A DNA stretch of 64,000 nt, taken from NCBI RefSeq assembly GCF_028554725.1, contig NC_071669.1, forward strand, positions 32,044,001 to 32,108,000, in the 5' to 3' direction. The notes beneath the pieces were generated by a model, which had not been told where the DNA came from, did not search any database, and saw nothing but the letters and a program-made list of their open reading frames with translations. Below are positions 51,920 through 62,440 of the stretch, piece by piece; position 1 is the stretch's first letter, and every line of letters starts with the position of its first letter. The stretch comes from Zeugodacus cucurbitae (Eukaryota; Arthropoda; Insecta; Diptera; Tephritidae). Made by a program: the position numbers and the translations under genes.

Positions 51920-53825
51920 AATTATTATGAATAAATATTCTTTATGGTTTTATTTGTCGATATTCAACTTGCAAGAAAGTGAACTTTGATCTTAAATCTG
52001 ATAAAAATACAAAATCAATGATCATGATGAAATGTTATTTATGTTTCTATTTGTCGATAAACAACTTGCAAGAAAGTGAACTTTGATCTTAGTTCTGATA
52101 AAATACAAAATAAATGATTATGAATAAATATTCTTTATGTTTTTATTTGACGATATTCAACTTGCAAGAAAGTGAACTTTGATCTTAAATCTGATAAAAA
52201 TACAAAATAAATTATTATGATTAAATATTCTTTATGTTTTTATTTGTCGATATTCAACTTGCAGGAAAGTGAACTTTGATCGTAAATCTGAGAAAACTCA
52301 AAATAAATGATTATGAATAAATATTCTTTATGCTTTTATTTGTCGATATTCAAGTTGCAAGAAAGTGAACTTTAATCTTAAATATGATAAAATACAAAAT
52401 AAATGATTTTAAATAAATGTTATTTATGTTTTTATTTGTCGATAAACAACTTGCAAGAAAGTGAGCTTTGATCTTAAATCTGATAAAATACAAAATCAAT
52501 GATTATGAATAAATGTTATTTATGTTTCTATTTGTCGATAAACAACTTGCAAGAAAGTGAACTTTGATCTTAGTTCTGATAAAATACAAAATAAATGAAT
52601 ATGAATAAATATTCTTTATGTTTTTATTTGACGATATTCAACTTGCAAGAAAGTGAACTTTGATCTTAAATCTGATAAAAATACAAAATAAATTATTATG
52701 AATAAATATTCTTTATGTTTTTATTTGACGATTTGCAAGAAAGTGAGCTTTGATCTTAAATCTGATAAAATACAAAATAAATGATTATGAATAAATATTC
52801 TTTATGTTTTTATTCGTCGATATTCAACTTGCAAGAAAGTGAACTTTGATCTTAAATCTGATAAAAATACAAAATAAATTATTATGAATAAATATTCTTT
52901 ATGTTTTTATTTGACGATTTGCAAGAAAGTGAGCTTTGATCTTAAATCTGATAAAATACAAAATAAATGATTATGAATAAATATTCTTTATGTTTTTATT
53001 CGTCGATATTCAACTTGCAAGAAAGTGAACTTTGATCTTAGTTCTGATAAAATACAAAATAAATGATTATGAATAAATATTCTTTATGTTTTTATTTGAC
53101 GATATTCAACTTGCAAGAAAGTGAACTTTGATCTTAAATCTAATAAAAATACAAAATCAATGATTATGAATAAATGTTATTTATGTTTCTATTTGACGAT
53201 ATTCAACTTGCAAGAAGTGAACTTTGATCTTAGATCTGATAGAATACAAAATAAATGATAATGAATTAATATTCTTTATGTTTTTATATGTCGATATTCA
53301 ACTTGTAAGAAAGTGAACTTTGATCTTAAATCTGATAAAAATACAAAATCAATGATTATGATTAAATGTTATTTATGGTTCTATTTGTCGATAAACACCT
53401 TGCAAGAAAGTGATAAAAATAAATGATTATGAATAAATATTTTTAATGTTTCTGATTGTCGATAAACGACTTGCAAGAAGGTGAGCTTTGATCTTAAATC
53501 TGATAAAATACAAAATAAGTGATAATGAATTAATATTCTTTATGTTTTTATATGTCGATATTCAACTTGCAAGAAAGTGAAATTTGATCTTAAATCTGAT
53601 AAAAATACAAAATCAATGATTATGAATAAATGTTATTTATGTTTCTATTTGTCGATAAACAACTTGCAAGAAAGTGAACTTTGATCTTAGTTCTGATAAA
53701 ATACAAAATAAATGATTATGAATAAATATTCTTTATGTTTTTATTTGACGATTTGCAAGAAAGTGAGCTTTGATCTTAAATCTGATAAAATACAAAATAA
53801 GTGATAATGAATTAATGTTATTTAT
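51480..53825 (+). repeat. 2,519-bp repeat D11, first copy
   Basis: About 2.35 kb repeated 2,519 bp downstream at 53,999-56,344. Shared markers are TTCGTCGATTAACAAC, the shortened AAAAAACTTTATG monomer at 51,740 and 54,259, ATTCTTTATGGTTTTATTTG near 51,940, GACGATTTGCAAG at 52,727 and 52,913, and TTATGGTTCTATTTG near 53,373. Very few differences were seen (GATCGTAAATC near 52,279 against GATCATAAATC). A 186-bp two-monomer unit with one 7-bp deletion is itself doubled at about 52,640-52,990. Confidence 0.88.
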
Positions 53826-53998
53826 GTTTCTATTTGTCGATAAACAACTTGCAAGAAAGTGAACTTTGATCTTAGTTCTGATAAAATACAAAATAAATGA
53901 TTATGAATAAATATTCTTTATGTTTTTATTTGACGATTTGCAAGAAAGTGAGCTTTGATCTTAAATCTGATAAAATACAAAATCAATGATTATGAATA
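53826..53998 (+). repeat. Linker of about two monomers between D11 copies
   Basis: Holds one GATAAACAAC monomer and one GACGATTTGCAAG monomer (at 53,932), the latter repeating the unit at 53,747 at 185 bp. It accounts for the difference between the 2,519-bp offset and the 2.35-kb matched length. Confidence 0.78.
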
Positions 53999-56344
53999 AA
54001 TGTTATTTATGTTTCTATTCGTCGATTAACAACTTGCAAGAAAGTGAACTTTAATCTTAGATATGATAGAATACAAAATCAATGATTATGAATAAATGTT
54101 ATTTATGTTTCTATTTGTCGATAAACAACTTGCAAGAAAGTGAACTTTGATCTTAGTTCTGATAAAATACAAAATAAATGATTATGAATAAATATTCTTT
54201 ATGTTTTTATTTGTCGATATTCAACTTACATGAACATGAACTTTGATCATAAATCTGATAAAAAACTTTATGTATTTATTTGTCGATATTCAACTTGCAG
54301 GAAAGTGAACTTTTATCTCAAATCTGATAAAAATACAAAATAAATGATAATGAATAAATATTATTTATGTTTTTATTTGCCGATTAACAACTTACATGAA
54401 AGTGAACTTTCATCATAAATCTGATAAAATACAAAATAAATTATTATGAATAAATATTCTTTATGGTTTTATTTGTCGATATTCAACTTGCAAGAAAGTG
54501 AACTTTGATCTTAAATCTGATAAAAATACAAAATCAATGATCATGATGAAATGTTATTTATGTTTCTATTTGTCGATAAACAACTTGCAAGAAAGTGAAC
54601 TTTGATCTTAGTTCTGATAAAATACAAAATAAATGATTATGAATAAATATTCTTTATGTTTTTATTTGACGATATTCAACTTGCAAGAAAGTGAACTTTG
54701 ATCTTAAATCTGATAAAAATACAAAATAAATTATTATGATTAAATATTCTTTATGTTTTTATTTGTCGATATTCAACTTGCAGGAAAGTGAACTTTGATC
54801 ATAAATCTGAGAAAACTCAAAATAAATGATTATGAATAAATATTCTTTATGCTTTTATTTGTCGATATTCAAGTTGCAAGAAAGTGAACTTTAATCTTAA
54901 ATATGATAAAATACAAAATAAATGATTTTAAATAAATGTTATTTATGTTTTTATTTGTCGATAAACAACTTGCAAGAAAGTGAGCTTTGATCTTAAATCT
55001 GATAAAATACAAAATCAATGATTATGAATAAATGTTATTTATGTTTCTATTTGTCGATAAACAACTTGCAAGAAAGTGAACTTTGATCTTAGTTCTGATA
55101 AAATACAAAATAAATGAATATGAATAAATATTCTTTATGTTTTTATTTGACGATATTCAACTTGCAAGAAAGTGAACTTTGATCTTAAATCTGATAAAAA
55201 TACAAAATAAATTATTATGAATAAATATTCTTTATGTTTTTATTTGACGATTTGCAAGAAAGTGAGCTTTGATCTTAAATCTGATAAAATACAAAATAAA
55301 TGATTATGAATAAATATTCTTTATGTTTTTATTCGTCGATATTCAACTTGCAAGAAAGTGAACTTTGATCTTAAATCTGATAAAAATACAAAATAAATTA
55401 TTATGAATAAATATTCTTTATGTTTTTATTTGACGATTTGCAAGAAAGTGAGCTTTGATCTTAAATCTGATAAAATACAAAATAAATGATTATGAATAAA
55501 TATTCTTTATGTTTTTATTCGTCGATATTCAACTTGCAAGAAAGTGAACTTTGATCTTAGTTCTGATAAAATACAAAATAAATGATTATGAATAAATATT
55601 CTTTATGTTTTTATTTGACGATATTCAACTTGCAAGAAAGTGAACTTTGATCTTAAATCTAATAAAAATACAAAATCAATGATTATGAATAAATGTTATT
55701 TATGTTTCTATTTGACGATATTCAACTTGCAAGAAGTGAACTTTGATCTTAGATCTGATAGAATACAAAATAAATGATAATGAATTAATATTCTTTATGT
55801 TTTTATATGTCGATATTCAACTTGTAAGAAAGTGAACTTTGATCTTAAATCTGATAAAAATACAAAATCAATGATTATGATTAAATGTTATTTATGGTTC
55901 TATTTGTCGATAAACACCTTGCAAGAAAGTGATAAAAATAAATGATTATGAATAAATATTTTTAATGTTTCTGATTGTCGATAAACGACTTGCAAGAAGG
56001 TGAGCTTTGATCTTAAATCTGATAAAATACAAAATAAGTGATAATGAATTAATATTCTTTATGTTTTTATATGTCGATATTCAACTTGCAAGAAAGTGAA
56101 ATTTGATCTTAAATCTGATAAAAATACAAAATCAATGATTATGAATAAATGTTATTTATGTTTCTATTTGTCGATAAACAACTTGCAAGAAAGTGAACTT
56201 TGATCTTAGTTCTGATAAAATACAAAATAAATGATTATGAATAAATATTCTTTATGTTTTTATATGACGATTTGCAAGAAAGTGAGCTTTGATCTTAAAT
56301 CTGATAAAATACAAAATAAGTGATAATGAATTAATGTTATTTAT
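53999..56344 (+). repeat. 2,519-bp repeat D11, second copy
   Basis: Second copy of 51,480-53,825. A private variant is TATATGACGATTTGC near 56,262 against TATTTGACGATTTGC near 53,743. Its last 600 bp are copied again near the right end of the window (offset 7,353 bp). Confidence 0.88.
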
Positions 56345-56445
56345 GTTTTTATTTGTCGATATTCAACTTGCAAGAAAGTGAACTTTGATCTTAAATCTGA
56401 TAAAAATACAAAATAAATGATTATGAATAAATATTCTTTATGTTT

Positions 56446-57615
56446 TTATTTGTCGATATTCAACTTACATGAACATGAACTTTGATCATAAATCTGATAA
56501 AAAACAAAATAAATTATTATGAATAAATATTCCTTATGTTTTTATTTGACGATATTCAACTTACATGAAAGAGAACTTTGATCATAAATCTGATAAAAAT
56601 ACAAAATAAATGATTATGAATAAATATTCTTTATGTTTCTATTTGTCGATAAACAACTTGCAAGAAAGTGAACTTTAATCTTAGATATGATAGAATACAA
56701 AATCAATGATTATGAACATATGTTCTATATGTTTCTATATGTCGATAAATAACTTGCAAGCAGGTGAGCTTTGATCTTAAATCTGATAAAATACAAAATA
56801 AGTGATAATGAATTAATATTCTTTATGTTTTTATTTGACGATATTCAACTTACATGAAAGTGAACTTTGATCATAAATCTGATAAAAATACAAAATAAAT
56901 TATTAAGAATAAATATTCTTTATGTTTTTATTTGCCGATATTCAACTTGCAGGAAAGTGAACTTTGGTCATAAATCTGAGAAAACTCAAAATAAATGATT
57001 ATCAATAAATGTTCTTTATGTTTCTATTCGTCGATTAACAACTTGCAAGAAAGTGAACTTTAATCTTAGATATGATAGAATACAAAATCAATGATTATGA
57101 ATAAATGTTATTTATGTTTCTATTTGTCGATAAACAACTTGCAAGAAAGTGAACTTTGATCTTAGTTCTGATAAAATACAAAATAAATGATTATGAATAA
57201 ATATTCTTTATGTTTTTATTTGTCGATATTCAACTTACATGAACATGAACTTTGATCATAAATCTGATAAAAAACTTTATGTATTTATTTGTCGATATTC
57301 AACTTGCAGGAAAGTGAACTTTGATCAAAAATCTGAGAAAATTCAAAATAAATGATTATCAATAAATGTTCTTTATGTTTCTATTTGTCGATAAACAACT
57401 TGCAAGAAAGTGAACTTCAATCTTAGATATGATAGAATACAAAATAAATATTTTTAATGTTTCTGATTGTCAATAAACGACTTGCAAGAAGGTGAGCTTT
57501 GATCTTAAATCTGATAAAATACAAAATAAGTGATATTGAATTAATATTCTTTATGTTTTTATATGTCGATATTCAACTTGCAAGAAAGTGAACTTTGATC
57601 TTAAATCTGATAAAA
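56446..57615 (+). repeat. 1,499-bp repeat D12, first copy
   Basis: About 12 monomers repeated at 57,945-59,114. Markers are ATATTCCTTATG at 56,528 and 58,027, CATATGTTCTATATG or its ATATGTTCTATATG counterpart near 56,718 and 58,217, GCAAGCAGGTGAGC near 56,757, ACTTTGGTCATAAATC at 56,961 and 58,460, AAAAAACTTTATG at 57,268 and 58,767, and the 12-bp-deleted TACAAAATAAATATTTTTAA monomer near 57,438. Confidence 0.86.
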
Positions 57616-57944
57616 ATACAAAATCAATGATTATGAATAAATATTCTTTATGTTTTTATTTGTCGATATTCAACTTGCAAGAAAGTGAACTTTTATCTTA
57701 GTTCTGATAAAATACAAAATAAATGATTATGAATAAATATTCTTTATGTTTTTATTTGACGATATTCTACTTGCAAGAAAGTGAACTTTTATTTAAAATC
57801 TGATAAAAATACAAAATAAATGATAATGAATAAATATTATTTATGTTTTTATTTGCCGATTAACAACTTACATGAAAGTGAACTTTCATCATAAATCTGA
57901 TAAAATACAAAATAAATTATTATGAATAAATATTCTTTATGGTT
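57616..57944 (+). repeat. Satellite monomers between D12 copies
   Basis: Between three and four monomers, including TTCTACTTGCAAG (a C-to-T-type class variant near 57,766) and ACTTTCATCATAAATC near 57,880. The same group appears repeatedly in the 59.3-62.4 kb stretch. Confidence 0.8.
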
Positions 57945-59114
57945 TTATTTGTCGATATTCAACTTACATGAACATGAACTTTGATCATAAATCTGATAAA
58001 AAACAAAATAAATTATTATGAATAAATATTCCTTATGTTTTTATTTGACGATATTCAACTTACATGAAAGTGAACTTTGATCATAAATCTGATAAAAATA
58101 CAAAATAAATGATTATGAATAAATATTCTTTATGTTTCTATTTGTCGATAAACAACTTGCAAGAAAGTGAACTTTAATCTTAGATATGATAGAATACAAA
58201 ATCAATGATTATGAATATATGTTCTATATGTTTCTATATGTCGATAAATAACTTGCAAGCAGGTGAGCTTTGATCTTAAATCTGATAAAATACAAAATAA
58301 GTGATAATGAATTAATATTCTTTATGTTTTTATTTGACGATATTCAACTTACATGAAAGTGAACTTTGATCATAAATCTGATAAAAATACAAAATAAATT
58401 ATTAAGAATAAATATTCTTTATGTTTTTATTTGCCGATATTCAACTTGCAGGAAAGTGAACTTTGGTCATAAATCTGAGAAAACTCAAAATAAATGATTA
58501 TCAATAAATGTTCTTTATGTTTCTATTCGTCGATTAACAACTTGCAAGAAAGTGAACTTTAATCTTAGATATGATAGAATACAAAATCAATGATTATGAA
58601 TAAATGTTATTTATGTTTCTATTTGTCGATAAACAACTTGCAAGAAAGTGAACTTTGATCTTAGTTCTGATAAAATACAAAATAAATGATTATGAATAAA
58701 TATTCTTTATGTTTTTATTTGTCGATATTCAACTTACATGAACATGAACTTTGATCATAAATCTGATAAAAAACTTTATGTATTTATTTGTCGATATTCA
58801 ACTTGCAGGAAAGTGAACTTTGATCAAAAATCTGAGAAAATTCAAAATAAATGATTATCAATAAATGTTCTTTATGTTTCTATTTGTCGATAAACAACTT
58901 GCAAGAAAGTGAACTTTAATCTTAGATATGATAGAATACAAAATAAATATTTTTAATGTTTCTGATTGTCAATAAACGACTTGCAAGAAGGTGAGCTTTG
59001 ATCTTAAATTTGATAAAATACAAAATAAGTGATATTGAATTAATATTCTTTATGTTTTTATATGTCGATATTCAACTTGCAAGAAAGTGAACTTTGATCT
59101 TAAATCTGATAAAA
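57945..59114 (+). repeat. 1,499-bp repeat D12, second copy
   Basis: Copy of 56,446-57,615. The part 58,269-59,095 is repeated once more at 59,664-60,490 (offset 1,395 bp; ACTTTGGTC at 58,460 and 59,855), so that sub-block has three members. Confidence 0.86.
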
Positions 59115-60161
59115 TACAAAATAAGTGATAATGAATTAATGTTATTTATGTTTTTATTTGACGATTTGCAAGAAAGTGAGCTTTGATCTTAAATCTGATA
59201 AAATACAAAATAAGTGATAATGAATTAATGTTATTTATGTTTTTATTTGTCGATATTCAACTTGCAAGAAAGTGAACTTTGATCTTAAATCTGATAAAAA
59301 TACAAAATAAATGATTATGAATAAATATTCTTTATGTTTTTATTTGACGATATTCTACTTGCAAGAAAGTGAACTTTTATCTTAAATCTGATAAAAATAC
59401 AAAATAAATGATAATGAATAAATATTATTTATGTTTTTATTTGCCGATTAACAACTTACATGAAAGTGAACTTTCATCATAAATCTGATAAAATACAAAA
59501 TAAATTATTATGAATAAATATTCCTTATGTTTTTATTTGACGATATTCAACTTACATGAAAGTGAGCTTTGATCTTAAATCTGATAAAATACAAAATAAG
59601 TGATATTGAATTAATATTCTTTATGTTTTTATATGTCGATATTCAACTTGCAAGAAAGTGAACTTTGATCTTAAATCTGATAAAATACAAAATAAGTGAT
59701 AATGAATTAATATTCTTTATGTTTTTATTTGACGATATTCAACTTACATGAAAGTGAACTTTGATCATAAATCTGATAAAAATACAAAATAAATTATTAA
59801 GAATAAATAATCTTTATGTTTTTATTTGCCGATATTCAACTTGCAGGAAAGTGAACTTTGGTCATAAATCTGAGAAAACTCAAAATAAATGATTATCAAT
59901 AAATGTTCTTTATGTTTCTATTCGTCGATTAACAACTTGCAAGAAAGTGAACTTTAATCTTAGATATGATAGAATACAAAATCAATGATTATGAATAAAT
60001 GTTATTTATGTTTCTATTTGTCGATAAACAACTTGCAAGAAAGTGAACTTTGATCTTAGTTCTGATAAAATACAAAATAAATGATTATGAATAAATATTC
60101 TTTATGTTTTTATTTGTCGATATTCAACTTACATGAACATGAACTTTGATCATAAATCTGA
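59115..60161 (+). repeat. Satellite block including a third D12 sub-copy
   Basis: Starts with a GACGATTTGCAAG deleted monomer at 59,160 and TTCTACTTGCAAG near 59,352, followed from about 59,664 by the third version of the ACTTTGGTC block. No gene or unique sequence. Confidence 0.8.
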
Positions 60162-62440
60162 TAAAAAACTTTATGTATTTATTTGTCGATATTCAACTTG
60201 CAGGAAAGTGAACTTTGATCAAAAATCTGAGAAAATTCAAAATAAATGATTATCAATAAATGTTCTTTATGTTTCTATTTGTCGATAAACAACTTGCAAG
60301 AAAGTGAACTTTAATCTTAGATATGATAGAATACAAAATAAATATTTTTAATGTTTCTGATTGTCAATAAACGACTTGCAAGAAGGTGAGCTTTGATCTT
60401 AAATCTGATAAAATACAAAATAAGTGATATTGAATTAATATTCTTTATGTTTTTATATGTCGATATTCAACTTGCAAGAAAGTGAACTTTGATCTTAAAT
60501 CTGATAAAAATACAAAATCAATGATTATGAATAAATATTCTTTATGTTTTTATTTGTCGATATTCAACTTGCAAGAAAGTGAACTTTTATCTTAGTTCTG
60601 ATAAAATACAAAATAAATGATTATGAATAAATATTCTTTATGTTTTTATTTGACGATATTCTACTTGCAAGAAAGTGAACTTTTATCTTAAATCTGATAA
60701 AAATACAAAATAAATGATAATGAATAAATATTATTTATGTTTTTATTTGCCGATTAACAACTTACATGAAAGTGAACTTTCATCATAAATCTGATAAAAT
60801 ACAAAATAAATTATTATGAATAAATATTCTTTATGGTTTTATTTGTCGATATTCAACTTGCAAGAAAGTGAACTTTTATCTTAGTTCTGATAAAATACAA
60901 AATAAATGATTATGAATAAATATTCTTTATGTTTTTATTTGTCGATATTCAACTTACATGAACATGAACTTTGATCATAAATCTGATAAAAAACTTTATG
61001 TATTTATTTGTCGATATTCAACTTGCAGGAAAGTGAACTTTGATCAAAAATCTGAGAAAATTCAAAATAAATGATTATCAATAAATGTTCTTTATGTTTC
61101 TATTTGTCGATAAACAACTTGCAAGAAAGTGAACTTTAATCTTAGATATGATAGAATACAAAATAAATATTTTTAATGTTTCTGATTGTCAATAAACGAC
61201 TTGCAAGAAGGTGAGCTTTGATCTTAAATCTGATAAAATACAAAATAAGTGATATTGAATTAATATTCTTTATGTTTTTATATGTCGATATTCAACTTGC
61301 AAGAAAGTGAACTTTGATCTTAAATCTGATAAAAATACAAAATCAATGATTATGAATAAATATTCTTTATGTTTTTATTTGTCGATATTCAACTTGCAAG
61401 AAAGTGAACTTTTATCTTAGTTCTGATAAAATACAAAATAAATGATTATGAATAAATATTCTTTATGTTTTTATTTGACGATATTCTACTTGCAAGAAAG
61501 TGAACTTTTATCTTAAATCTGATAAAAATACAAAATAAATGATAATGAATAAATATTATTTATGTTTTTATTTGCCGATTAACAACTTACATGAAAGTGA
61601 ACTTTCATCATAAATCTGATAAAATACAAAATAAATTATTATGAATAAATATTCTTTATGTTTTTATTTGACGATATTCTACTTGCAAGAAAGTGAACTT
61701 TGATCTTAAATCTGATAAAAAACTTTATGTATTTATTTGTCGATATTCAACTTGCAGGAAAGTGAACTTTGATCAAAAATCTGAGAAAATTCAAAATAAA
61801 TGATTATCAATAAATGTTCTTTATGTTTCTATTTGTCGATAAACAACTTGCAAGAAAGTGAACTTTAATCTTAGATATGATAGAATACAAAATAAATATT
61901 TTTAATGTTTCTGATTGTCAATAAACGACTTGCAAGAAGGTGAGCTTTGATCTTAAATCTGATAAAATACAAAATAAGTGATATTGAATTAATATTCTTT
62001 ATGTTTTTATATGTCGATATTCAACTTGCAAGAAAGTGAACTTTGATCTTAAATCTGATAAAAATACAAAATCAATGATTATGAATAAATATTCTTTATG
62101 TTTTTATTTGTCGATATTCAACTTGCAAGAAAGTGAACTTTTATCTTAGTTCTGATAAAATACAAAATAAATGATTATGAATAAATATTCTTTATGTTTT
62201 TATTTGACGATATTCTACTTGCAAGAAAGTGAACTTTTATCTTAAATCTGATAAAAATACAAAATAAATGATAATGAATAAATATTATTTATGTTTTTAT
62301 TTGCCGATTAACAACTTACATGAAAGTGAACTTTCATCATAAATCTGATAAAATACAAAATAAATTATTATGAATAAATATTCTTTATGTTTTTATTTGA
62401 CGATATTCTACTTGCAAGAAAGTGAACTTTGATCTTAAAT
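60162..62440 (+). repeat. Short-period higher-order repeats of 825 and 729 bp
   Basis: The shortened monomer TAAAAAACTTTATGTATTT begins at 60,162, 60,987 and 61,716, spaced 825 and 729 bp, a difference of exactly one monomer. Each unit then runs in the same order: CTTGCAGG with GAGAAAATTC, GATAAACAAC with GATATGATAG, the deleted TACAAAATAAATATTTTTAA monomer, GTCAATAAACGAC, GATATTGAATTAATATTC, TTCTACTTGCAAG, and GATTAACAAC with ACTTTCATC. The third unit fades out near 62,440. These are the shortest regular higher-order units in the right-hand domain. Confidence 0.87.
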
